Source of the DNA: Ostreibacterium oceani
GTDB lineage: Bacteria; Pseudomonadota; Gammaproteobacteria; Cardiobacteriales; Ostreibacteriaceae
DNA length: 64,000 bases
Reading direction: 5' to 3'
Assembly: GCF_009362845.1 (NCBI RefSeq)
Contig: NZ_WHNW01000004.1
Location: 149,113-213,112 of the forward strand
The translations under genes and the position numbers were made by a program. Below the pieces are notes generated by a model that made no database searches, had not been told where the DNA came from, and saw nothing but the letters and a program-made list of their open reading frames with translations. This document shows, in pieces, positions 10,369 to 17,677 of the stretch (positions within the stretch are counted from its first letter, which is position 1; each line of letters starts with the position of its first letter).

Positions 10369-10544
10369 TTTAATTAAATGATATTTAAATAATATTTAAA
10401 TGATACAGGGCAAAATATGCCACAAATTAACCGCGTATTATAGCAGACTGGTAGGCGACTGTGCGGTTTTTTATGCGAGTGAGGTAGATGGGTGAAATAG
10501 GTGAGTGGAATTGGTGAGGGAATTATCGGGTTGTTGTGGGTGGG

Positions 10545-10782
10545 TTGTTTTTTGTTGTGCTAGGTCGCTACGTTAGGTCGTTGTATGAAGTCGCTGCATA
10601 AAGTCGCTGCGCTGGGCCTGACTTTTTTTGAAAAAAGTCAGCAAAAAACGTTCCCCGATAGACCCTGCTGCGCATCCCCTCACAATGGCTTAAAAATCGG
10701 CGCGGATGAAACTCGCTTTGCTCAGACAGTCATCCGCTTTTATCCGATTTTACGCCATTACTCGGTGGTCTATAAGGGGTTG
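10545..10782. repeat. Structured intergenic repeat, copy A
   Basis: A roughly 240-bp element. In order: a leader rich in GTCGCTGCATAAA units, a 24-base AT palindrome at 10618-10641 (CTGACTTTTTT arms), left end CCCCGATAGACC (10653-10664), then nested stems. The nested stems are AATGGC/GCCATT, AAAATCGG/CCGATTTT (10693-10700 / 10744-10751) and GCGGATGA/TCATCCGC (10702-10709 / 10730-10737). The right end is GGTCTATAAGGGG (10767-10779), which pairs with the left end. Copies B and C share the plan with compensating base changes. Confidence 0.85.
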
Positions 10783-10845
10783 TGTAGGATTGCTGTTGCA
10801 CGTAAAGTTTGCTATACATTTTGCTGTGAGGTGATTTGCCGAGAA

Positions 10846-11107
10846 TTGTTTTTCGTTGTGCTAGGTCGTTACGTTAGGTCGTTGTATGAAGTCGCTGCAT
10901 AAAGTCGCTGCATAAAGTCGCTGCATAAAGTCGCTGCGCTGGGCCTGACTTTTTTTGAAAAAAGTCAGCAAAAAACGTTCCCCGATAGACCCTGCTGCGC
11001 ATCCCCTTGCAAATACAGCCTCCCGTCGGCGCAAATGGGAATTCGCTGCGCTCACCATTTGCTCACTTCCGAGGAAGGCCTATTTGCGCGGCGGTCTATA
11101 AGGGGCT
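10846..11107. repeat. Structured intergenic repeat, copy B
   Basis: Nearly identical to copy A over the leader and the AT palindrome (10945-10968), but the leader has four GTCGCTGCATAAA-type units where A has two. Ends are CCCCGATAGACC (10980-10991) and GGTCTATAAGGGG (11093-11105). Inner stems are GCAAATA/TATTTGC and GCAAATGG/CCATTTGC (11031-11038 / 11055-11062). The interior sequence differs from A while the pairing is kept. Confidence 0.85.
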
Positions 11108-11144
11108 GGTCTGTAGGGGCTGGTCTGTAGGAGATTTGTGTTTT

Positions 11145-11711
11145 CTACGATTTGGTGCGTTCGTAGACTTCAAATGCCATGGCGTAGGCATTTTTGTCAT
11201 CGGCGGCGTGGTGAGTGCTGGCGGTTTGCTTAAACTGTGTCCAGTCAATGGCGGGTAAGTACGTGTCGCCATCGAAATCTGCCAGCACACGATTGAGGTA
11301 AATCTTATCGACGAGGGGTAAGGCCTCGGCAAATATTGCGGCACCACCGATGATGTGAATTTCTGATTGACAATTTTTGTCACTGCCGTCATTGTTATTG
11401 GCTTGATTATCCAGCCACTTTTGAGCAATAGCAATCGCGTCACTGACGCTCAACGTCACCTCGGCGTCAGGCAGTTGGTAATCGGGGTTGCGGGTGATGA
11501 CGATATTGAGCCGATTGGGTAGGGCTTTGCCAATCGATTCGTACGTTTTGCGCCCCATGATAATCGGGCAGCCCGTGGTGATGGCCTTAAAATACGCCAA
11601 ATCCCGTGGTAAGTGCCACGGGAGCTGGTTGTCACGGCCAATAATGTCGTTAGTCGAGGCCGCGACGATGAGGGTGATGGGGTTTTGGGTTTTGGTCGTG
11701 TTGTTTGACAT
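11145..11711 (-). CDS. folA: Dihydrofolate reductase
   Basis: 188 residues; reduces dihydrofolate to tetrahydrofolate with NADPH. The N-terminal signature is ITLIVAASTNDIIGRDNQLPWHLPRDLAYFK, with the catalytic acidic residue in the PRDL segment. IIMGRKTYESIGKALPNR (cofactor and folate contacts) and IHIIGGAAIFAEALP (NADPH loop) follow. It is slightly longer than classical DHFR because of a short polar N-terminal extension and an N/D/G-rich insertion near residues 100-110. The gene is 12 bases downstream of the pilin accessory gene and may share its transcript. Confidence 0.96.
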   Translation of the reverse strand: MSNNTTKTQNPITLIVAASTNDIIGRDNQLPWHLPRDLAYFKAITTGCPIIMGRKTYESIGKALPNRLNIVITRNPDYQLPDAEVTLSVSDAIAIAQKWLDNQANNNDGSDKNCQSEIHIIGGAAIFAEALPLVDKIYLNRVLADFDGDTYLPAIDWTQFKQTASTHHAADDKNAYAMAFEVYERTKS

Positions 11712-11723
11712 AATGATGTTTTT

Positions 11724-12560
11724 TTAATCTATTGCTTTGATGCCAAAATAATCGACAGGGATGCCTTTTTTGTCAGTGATGATAATGGCTTCGCCGTACT
11801 GTGCGAATAATTTGAAAAAGTAAAAGTTATCACCATGTTCAGCTTTGTAGGCATCAATGAGTTTAACCATATCGGGCTCAATGGCGATGCGGTTCATTGC
11901 GCGTTCTGCGGTTTTTGGTAAATCTGCCAGTGCTTCGGGGCTGTTCATCGGGCGATAGCGTGAAACGATTTTTTCAGGGTTTAAGTCACCAACAAGACGT
12001 TCAGTTTGGTTGGTATCGAATAATTTGTCGAAGTCATTCATATTCGCCTCTTGGTTGAAGTAGTCTTCAAATGCACTATATAACATTGGTGGGTATGTTT
12101 TATAGGCATTTAAGTTGCTAATAGTTTTGATAGGGTCTATGCCAGGTTTGTATACTAAATCCTCTGTTCGTGGGGTGGCGATATAGCCACGGTGGGAAAG
12201 CACTTGTGCGACGGGGCGTTGATTATAGACCGTGGTGACACCGTAAATGATAAGGGCGGCCTGTGTGACGATGATAATACCTAAATCAAAGCGGAGTTCT
12301 TTTTTTGATTTGCGGTTGTTGTAAAGGAAAAAGGTGAGCAGTGGACCGATTACGAGGTCAACGGCAATCATAATGCGCATACCTTGCCAGCCGCCATTGA
12401 TTTGAAAATGCGGCGCAGGAAACCAATAAACCAGCATAACCCACATGAAAATGGCAAAGACGATCAAGCTAAAGATTAAGTGTACACCGAGTGCCTTGAG
12501 TCGTCCGAAAAAATTAAACCCCTGATAGGGTTGGCGCTCGCCAAATAATGTGCTGAACAT
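11724..12560 (-). CDS. TfpX/TfpZ family type IV pilin accessory protein
   Basis: A 278-residue protein with four predicted membrane helices in the first 130 residues and a periplasmic C-terminal half. The N-terminal pattern (RLKALGVHLIFS...YWFPAPHFQINGG...IAVDLVIGPLLTFFLYN) matches the TfpX/TfpZ accessory family, whose genes sit beside certain pilA alleles and modulate assembly of that pilin. It lies about 105 bases downstream of pilA, beyond a strong terminator, so expression would need read-through or its own promoter. Confidence 0.85.
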   Translation of the reverse strand: MFSTLFGERQPYQGFNFFGRLKALGVHLIFSLIVFAIFMWVMLVYWFPAPHFQINGGWQGMRIMIAVDLVIGPLLTFFLYNNRKSKKELRFDLGIIIVTQAALIIYGVTTVYNQRPVAQVLSHRGYIATPRTEDLVYKPGIDPIKTISNLNAYKTYPPMLYSAFEDYFNQEANMNDFDKLFDTNQTERLVGDLNPEKIVSRYRPMNSPEALADLPKTAERAMNRIAIEPDMVKLIDAYKAEHGDNFYFFKLFAQYGEAIIITDKKGIPVDYFGIKAID

Positions 12561-12615
12561 GTTCGTTCTCCAATAAAACTATTTAAACATTATAAATCAA
12601 ATTCTAAATGACGCG

Positions 12616-12644
12616 TAATAAAAAACCCCGCCAAGGCGGGGTTT
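12616..12644 (-). terminator. Rho-independent terminator of pilA
   Basis: A perfect GC-rich hairpin (AAACCCCGCC / GGCGGGGTTT, 2-base loop) is followed on the minus strand by TTTTTTATT. It sits just after the pilA stop codon and should give a discrete, abundant pilin mRNA. Confidence 0.92.
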
Positions 12645-12665
12645 AGTATCAAGTTGTGTTAACAA

Positions 12666-13331
12666 TTAACGACAAGCTGATGGTAAGTACTTGCGTGGTA
12701 CAGTGGTTGGCTGCGTAGGAGCGTTGCCAGTAGCAGCTGTCCAGTTGTTGTCTGCACTATAGCCACAAACTGATTCATAGTTAGTTACGTCGCCAGATGA
12801 AATACGTGGCAGTACAGCGAAATTCAAAAACTGAGTTTGAACTGCTTCCGAAATGTTCTCAGTTACAGCGCCTGAAGGACGTGTTGCATGTGTGCCTGAA
12901 TCAAATAGGACGGTGTTTAAATAACCTTTAGCGCCAGCAATACCGCCTAAGTTTCCAGACCAAGTAATAGCGGTCGGTGCTCCGCCAGCCTGAGCAGTTA
13001 ATGCAGTGCCGAAAACACCTGCTACAGCTGAAGCTGCTCCTCCGATATATTGAGATTCGCGACATTGGTTGATGACTAGGTTGAATGCTTCTGCTTCTGC
13101 CTCTGCGCTCGTACCGTCACCATCACCAGCCCCAGGCATAAATCCATAATCGGTATGAAATTCACCTAAACTGATTCTTGCTGCGCCGCCACAGTTTAGT
13201 GTAGGGTCAGCCATTTTAGCACGGACGGTGTAGTTAAGGTAAGCTGGAATCGCAGTTGCTGCCAAAATACCGATGATTGCAACCACAATCATTAATTCGA
13301 TTAGGGTAAAACCTTTTTGTACATTTTTCAT
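12666..13331 (-). CDS. pilA: Type IV major pilin (PilA/FimA-type)
   Basis: A 221-residue prepilin. The type III signal MKNVQKG^[12 protein letters not shown] has Gly at -1, Phe at +1 and Glu at +5, for cleavage and N-methylation by PilD, followed by the hydrophobic polymerisation helix. Four cysteines (47, 90, about 189 and 220) suggest two disulfides, the last pair closing a C-terminal loop. At 214 mature residues it is longer than the common 145-160 residue pilins. GGAGTTCTAAAATG gives a good ribosome site. An exact sigma-54 promoter lies about 60 bases upstream and a terminator follows; the accessory gene downstream supports major pilin rather than a minor pseudopilin. Confidence 0.93.
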   Translation of the reverse strand: MKNVQKGFTLIELMIVVAIIGILAATAIPAYLNYTVRAKMADPTLNCGGAARISLGEFHTDYGFMPGAGDGDGTSAEAEAEAFNLVINQCRESQYIGGAASAVAGVFGTALTAQAGGAPTAITWSGNLGGIAGAKGYLNTVLFDSGTHATRPSGAVTENISEAVQTQFLNFAVLPRISSGDVTNYESVCGYSADNNWTAATGNAPTQPTTVPRKYLPSACR

Positions 13332-13391
13332 TTTAGAACTCCTAAAATTTTAAGTTTAAATTAAAGTTAGTTTGATAACCACCTTACCTAT

Positions 13392-13408
13392 AGCAATTGG
13401 CGTGCCAA
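13392..13408 (-). promoter_or_regulatory. Sigma-54 (RpoN) promoter of pilA
   Basis: On the minus strand TTGGCACGCCAATTGCT matches the TGGCACG-N4-TTGC(A/T) consensus exactly, with the -24 GG and -12 GC in register. The start would fall near 13380, giving a leader of about 50 bases before pilA. Activation by PilSR is known for such pilins; those genes are not in this window. Confidence 0.92.
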
Positions 13409-13487
13409 CTTTTTAAAATTAAATAAAATCATATATTTGAATTTTTGGTATAAGTGGTTTTCGTGGTATTGGGGTTGTATTTCGCTG

Positions 13488-13730
13488 CGCCTGTTTTTTT
13501 TGTTGCACCTGACTTTTTTAAAAAAGTCAGCAAAAACCTTCCCCCGATATACCATGCCCAGTATTCCAGTTCTAGTATTCCATGCCTAGAATACTGGGCA
13601 TGCCCTCGTTAATCACTAACCATCGGCGCGAATGGAAACACGCTGCGCGCGCCATTCGCTGGTTTTTGATGGTGATTCCGATGGTGATTCCGATGGTGAT
13701 GTGATTTTCTCGGTGGTATATAGGGGGTTG
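13488..13730. repeat. Structured intergenic repeat, copy C (divergent)
   Basis: Same plan as copies A and B: a perfect 22-base AT palindrome (13509-13530), then end CCCCCGATATACC (13541-13553) paired with GGTATATAGGGGG (13715-13727). The middle stem is ACCATCGG/CCGATGGT (13619-13626 / 13678-13685) and the inner stem GCGAATGG/CCATTCGC (13628-13635 / 13652-13659). Relative to A and B both sides of the end stem changed together (ATAGACC to ATATACC, GGTCTAT to GGTATAT). It also has an extra perfect hairpin (13554-13601) and a 12-bp tandem repeat (GATGGTGATTCC). Confidence 0.8.
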
Positions 13731-13768
13731 GATGTTTTTCGTCTCTGTTTGCTATCACTAGTAAGTAA

Positions 13769-13806
13769 CCAAAAGAACGCACTATAGCCAAAAGAACGCA
13801 CTATAG
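13769..13806. repeat. Tandem duplication 2 x 19 bp spanning the SLC13 stop codon
   Basis: Two perfect 19-bp units (CCAAAAGAACGCACTATAG); the second includes the stop codon of the transporter gene (CTA on the plus strand at 13801), so the stop and its downstream context are duplicated. Confidence 0.92.
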
Positions 13807-15576
13807 CCAGAAAAAGGCAATCGCAGGCACTGCCACCAACACCACAATAATATCTAATAACCACCCCATGCGTGCATAATCACCAAAGCGATAACCACCC
13901 GGTGACATCACCAGTAGGTTAGACTGATGCCCAATCGGCGATAAAAAGGTACACGACGCGCCAATACACACCGCCATCAAAAACGCCTCGACAGGATAGC
14001 CCAGACTGGTGGCGATACTCGCGCCAATCGGTGCCATAATCACCGCGGTCGCGGCGTTATTAATGACATCGGAGAGCAGCATGGAGATGATAATGACCAC
14101 CCCGAGCAGGATATAGACAGAGGCGCCTTGACTGGCATGGACGATCCCATTGGCGATTAATCCTGTGGTGCCCGTGGTCTCTAGTGCTTGGCCAACAGGG
14201 ATAAGGGCTGCCAGTAATACAATCACAGGCCACTCGACCGAGTTGTACAAATTACGCAGGTTGACAATTTTTGTCACCACCAATGCGCCCACGGCGGCAG
14301 TAAATGTCAGCGATGATGACAAATTTGTCAGTGAGGTGACCAAAATTGCCACCGCAAAAATAGCAATCGTGGTCCACATTTTGCGGTGCTTGCCCAGCGT
14401 GATGTTACGCTCAGCCAGCGGAAAACAGCCGAGGTATTCGAGCTTTGCCGCGAGGCTATCTTGGTCAGATTGAAGGAGCAACACATCGCCTGCGCGCAGT
14501 GTGGTGCGGTGTAGACGCTGCTTAATCGACTGCCCACGCCGTGAAATCGCCATCAGATTAATGCCGTGATTGGCGGATAAGTGCATCCCCGATGCGCTAC
14601 GCCCAATCATGCGTGAATCAGGGCCGATAACCACCTCGACAATCGACACGGTGTCGGATTGTAGCGTCTGGGTATCGACTTTGGCATCGACCATTTCAAA
14701 ATCTGCGTCATCGAGGAATTGTTGGATCGCATCGGGCTGCCCCTCGACGACCAAAATATCATTCTCGCGCAGGATTTCATACTGGGTCGGTGCGAGCATG
14801 CGTTGCTCGCCACGGACGATGGATAAAATCTGGATGGCTTCGCCCTCGCAGAGCTTTAACACACGGTACAAAGAGCGGTTGAGGTATTTGTTGTTTGCGG
14901 GGATGCGGACTTCGGTCATGTATTCAGACGCGGCGGCGAGTTGGTCATTGCTACTCGCGGCAGTGTCGCGTTTGGGTAAAAATCGCCAGCCAATAAACGA
15001 TAAATACAACACACCCGCCAGCGCCACCAACATCCCAACGGGGGCAAAATCAAACATAGAAAACGCCGTGCCAGTTTGTTGCTCGCGATACGCCGAGATA
15101 ATAATATTGGGTGGGGTGCCAATTAACGTCACCGTGCCGCCCAGCAACGAGGCGAATGAAATCGGCATCAGCATGCTGCCAGGGTGTGCCTTTTTGCGTT
15201 TGGCGAGTGCAACCGTAATCGGTAAAAATAATGCGAGCGCACCGACGTTATTCATAAACCCCGAGCAAACGGCAACAATCCCTGTGAGTAGGAATAACTG
15301 AATGCTGGTGTGCTGACCAAAGCCCTTGAGCCAGTTCGCAACGACCTCTAGTGCGCCTGAGTATTGCAGTGCATGTGAGATAATCAAAATCGCCGCAACC
15401 GTAATCACCGCAGGGTGTCCAAACCCTGAAAACATGGTGTTTTGGTCAACCAGCCCAAACAGCGTTGCCGTCACCAATGCCGTCATCGCCACAATATCGT
15501 AGCGCCACTTATTCCAAATGAATAGTCCGAGGGTCGCGACTAAAATGGCGGTAATTAACGCTTGGTCTGTCGTCAT
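13801..15576 (-). CDS. SLC13/DASS-type anion transporter with TrkA-C (RCK_C) domains
   Basis: A 591-residue transporter. Residues 1 to about 200 form the first helical bundle with SGFGHPAVITVAAI, SGFMNNVGALALFLP and LLGGTVTLIGTPPNII, typical of the ArsB/CitM/SLC13 superfamily. Two cytosolic TrkA-C ligand-binding domains follow (about 215-290 and 305-385). The second bundle has SDVINNAATAVIMAPIG and GASCTFLSPIGHQSNLLV. Such proteins carry dicarboxylate, sulfate or related anions; the substrate cannot be read here. A 19-bp duplication spans the stop codon. Confidence 0.9.
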   Translation of the reverse strand: MTTDQALITAILVATLGLFIWNKWRYDIVAMTALVTATLFGLVDQNTMFSGFGHPAVITVAAILIISHALQYSGALEVVANWLKGFGQHTSIQLFLLTGIVAVCSGFMNNVGALALFLPITVALAKRKKAHPGSMLMPISFASLLGGTVTLIGTPPNIIISAYREQQTGTAFSMFDFAPVGMLVALAGVLYLSFIGWRFLPKRDTAASSNDQLAAASEYMTEVRIPANNKYLNRSLYRVLKLCEGEAIQILSIVRGEQRMLAPTQYEILRENDILVVEGQPDAIQQFLDDADFEMVDAKVDTQTLQSDTVSIVEVVIGPDSRMIGRSASGMHLSANHGINLMAISRRGQSIKQRLHRTTLRAGDVLLLQSDQDSLAAKLEYLGCFPLAERNITLGKHRKMWTTIAIFAVAILVTSLTNLSSSLTFTAAVGALVVTKIVNLRNLYNSVEWPVIVLLAALIPVGQALETTGTTGLIANGIVHASQGASVYILLGVVIIISMLLSDVINNAATAVIMAPIGASIATSLGYPVEAFLMAVCIGASCTFLSPIGHQSNLLVMSPGGYRFGDYARMGWLLDIIVVLVAVPAIAFFWL

Positions 15577-15700
15577 AAACTGGTCTCTATCGTTTTTCCA
15601 AACCCGCTATTATACTGGAAATTTACTATTGCGTGAAATAATCCCGATGATTGCTTGCGATGGCATGATTTTGACTTATGAATTGATTGCTAATTGATTG

Positions 15701-16558
15701 CTAATTGTTGTTTTTTAGTACGGCAGGGAGTGCTGTGCGGCTGTTTTTATCAGTAGTTAAGGCTTGTGCTTGGATTTGTTGGCGTAGCGCGTTGATACGA
15801 TTAACAGGCAGTGGGTGCGACGAGGAAATTTCAACCCAAGCGCTCTTAGATGGCTGTACCACGCTAAATAATTCAAATAACTCAACGCCGCCATAGGCGT
15901 TGCCGTAGGTGTGATTGAGCAGGGCAATGCCAGCCTTGTCGGCGGATTTTTCGTCATCGCGCGAATAATTAAGCTGCAACAAATTGATACTCGCGCTGTC
16001 GATGCCGCGGGCGTTGGTGTCAAAAACGGCCGCCCAAATCATCCCAGTGAGGACGCTGCGGCTAAGTGCGCGTAACACATCACGATGCATGATATGTGCC
16101 ATTTCATGGGCAATGACCATTGCTAGCATATTTTCGCTGTCCATGACGTCAATAAGCCCTTGGTTAATGACGATATGCCCGCCTAAGGTCGCAAATGCAT
16201 TGATATCAGGGCTAGTGCTGTAGTGTAAGGTAAAGCTAAAATCGCGCAGGGGATGGTCGGGGTTTTGTCTCAGTGCAGACTGACGAATTTTGTCAGCGAT
16301 GCCCTGTAGTGATTTGGTTTTGTTAGGGTAATCAGTGGTGACAAAAGGCGTCAGTGCGGTTTGCGTTGCGGTGTGGGTTAGGCGTTTTTCCACCGCAAAC
16401 GGCACGTATTGCACGAGCTGGTTGGCAAAGAGCCAAATCAATCCGATGGCAATCGCTAACAAGATAACCAGTGCCGACAGGAGCTTGGCTGCTGTGACTA
16501 GCGGATGGGTTTTGCTGACGTTGACATTTTTTGTCAGAATAGGGTCTTCGTAATGCAT
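15701..16558 (-). CDS. M48 family metalloprotease (HtpX/Oma1-like, membrane anchored)
   Basis: 285 residues: one N-terminal membrane anchor (about residues 24-45), then a zinc protease domain with HEMAHIMHRD (HExxH zinc motif) and, about 50 residues on, a DEKSADKAGI-type segment giving the third ligand Glu. The domain probably faces the periplasm and degrades misfolded envelope proteins, as relatives such as LoiP or BepA do; no TPR part is present. The stop codon lies inside a short CAATTAG direct repeat. It is 12 bases downstream of a YbjQ-type gene. Confidence 0.88.
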   Translation of the reverse strand: MHYEDPILTKNVNVSKTHPLVTAAKLLSALVILLAIAIGLIWLFANQLVQYVPFAVEKRLTHTATQTALTPFVTTDYPNKTKSLQGIADKIRQSALRQNPDHPLRDFSFTLHYSTSPDINAFATLGGHIVINQGLIDVMDSENMLAMVIAHEMAHIMHRDVLRALSRSVLTGMIWAAVFDTNARGIDSASINLLQLNYSRDDEKSADKAGIALLNHTYGNAYGGVELFELFSVVQPSKSAWVEISSSHPLPVNRINALRQQIQAQALTTDKNSRTALPAVLKNNN

Positions 16559-16570
16559 TGGGCGTGTGTT

Positions 16571-17062
16571 TTATGTGGGCGTGTTAGATGGTGTAGGTGG
16601 CGGTACATAGTTGACAGCCGTGCCGTAGGCGAGGACTTCCATCATGGCGCTGGATTTGTTGCGTGTGCCGTAATTAATGTTGGCGGTTTCAAATTTGACA
16701 TTGACCAGCATATTGGCACCTTGTTCTTTGGCGTTGGCCTTGAGCCTAAGTAGGGCTTCTCGGCGTGCGCGGTCCAATAGCGATTCGTACACGCTCATAT
16801 TGCCGCCAAAAATGCCAATCAACCACGCCACAAATCGTTTGAACGGGTCAGAGGCAATCACGACATTGCCCATCATGGCGTTGATAACGTGGGCATTGTC
16901 TGGTGGGTATTTGCTGCTGATGACAATAATGTCAGCCAAGTCGAGTTCGCGTGATTCGATGCTCGCGTAGTGTTTGCGCTCGGCATGGCTGCCCCAAAAG
17001 TAACCGCCAGTCACAAGCGCAATAGCGAGGATAATTTCAAAATAATGTAGGATAAATGCCAT
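16571..17062 (-). CDS. YbjQ/UPF0145 family protein with N-terminal membrane helix
   Basis: 163 residues. An N-terminal helix (about residues 5-23) anchors a YbjQ-type domain (DUF74): IIVISSKYPPDNAHVINAMMG, then an insertion with another hydrophobic segment, then ESLLDRARREALLRLKANAKEQGANMLVNVKFET and VLAYGTAV. UPF0145 proteins form small pentameric beta barrels of unknown function. The next gene upstream is a soluble paralogue, so this is a tandem pair that has diverged in localisation. Confidence 0.8.
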   Translation of the reverse strand: MAFILHYFEIILAIALVTGGYFWGSHAERKHYASIESRELDLADIIVISSKYPPDNAHVINAMMGNVVIASDPFKRFVAWLIGIFGGNMSVYESLLDRARREALLRLKANAKEQGANMLVNVKFETANINYGTRNKSSAMMEVLAYGTAVNYVPPPTPSNTPT

Positions 17063-17080
17063 GGCGGTTGACTATAGTGG

Positions 17081-17176
17081 TTTCTATGGTGGTTTTTATG
17101 GTAGTTTTTATGGTAGTTTTTATGGTAGTTTTTATGGTAGTTTTTATGGTGGCTTCTATGGCAGTCTTTATGGTGG
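17081..17176. repeat. Tandem repeat 8 x 12 bp between two ybjQ-type genes
   Basis: Eight units of TTTTTATGGTAG with a few substitutions toward both ends; the central four are nearly identical. It fills almost all of the spacer between the stop of the upstream paralogue and the start of the downstream one. Because the unit length is divisible by three, artefactual open frames cross it. Confidence 0.95.
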
Positions 17177-17184
17177 GCTATAGA

Positions 17185-17577
17185 TTACGAATTTGCGGCA
17201 GTTGTCTGTGCCGCTGTTTGTGTTGCTGTTGCTGTCTGTGCTGTTGTCTGTGTTGCTGCCGCTTTTTTCAGTACCACTGCCGTGCCGTAGGCGAGTATCT
17301 CAGAGGCGCCAGTGGTAATCGTTGAGGTTGAAAAACGAATATTTAATATCGCATTGGCGCCTTTGGCGGTGGCTTGTTCGACGAGCCTGTCTAGGGCCTC
17401 TTGGCGAGATTCTTCGAGTAACTCAGTGTAGCCACGTAATTCACCGCCCAAGAGGTTTTTAAATCCTGCCATAAAATCACGCCCGATATGTTTGGCGCGT
17501 ACGGTGGAGCCTTGGACAATGCCTAGATGTTTGACAATATGGGTGTTGGGGATGACTTCAATCGTTGATAGTAACAT
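17185..17577 (-). CDS. YbjQ/UPF0145 family protein (soluble)
   Basis: 130 residues with the complete DUF74 pattern: MLLSTIEVIPNTHIVKHLGIVQGSTVRAKHIGRDF, a conserved GGELRGYTELLEESRQEALDRL helix, GANAILNIRFSTS and EILAYGTAVVL. The tail after the domain is a low-complexity AATQTTAQTATATQ stretch, probably made by small in-frame duplications. Function of the family is unknown; E. coli YbjQ is the reference member. Confidence 0.88.
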   Translation of the reverse strand: MLLSTIEVIPNTHIVKHLGIVQGSTVRAKHIGRDFMAGFKNLLGGELRGYTELLEESRQEALDRLVEQATAKGANAILNIRFSTSTITTGASEILAYGTAVVLKKAAATQTTAQTATATQTAAQTTAANS

Positions 17578-17677
17578 GCAGAAAATCCTAAAAAAATGGG
17601 CAGTTATTGCGAGTGTTACGGATATTGTATGGTATTGCTGCAGTGCTGTCTAGTTGAAAGCACAGCCATGCCGTTAT

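Larger units (their letters stand above)
10369..11144. other. Long non-coding region carrying two copies of a structured repeat
   Basis: Between the maeB start and folA stop I see no credible gene. Open frames over this stretch have no ribosome site and coincide with repeated DNA. It is filled by repeat copies A and B (listed separately) plus a 15-bp duplication (CTACAGACCAGCCCC on the minus strand) next to the folA stop codon. Confidence 0.7.

Noticed and set aside
10585-11443. Open frames of 80-115 codons across the structured repeats A and B, for example starting near 10585, 10861 and 11007
   Set aside because: They follow repeated, base-paired DNA, have no ribosome sites, differ between the two copies, and one overlaps folA antisense.
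13609-13864. Minus-strand open frames in the spacer between SLC13 and pilA
   Set aside because: They lie across copy C with its 12-bp repeats and the 3' end of the transporter, and have no protein-like composition beyond the repeat.
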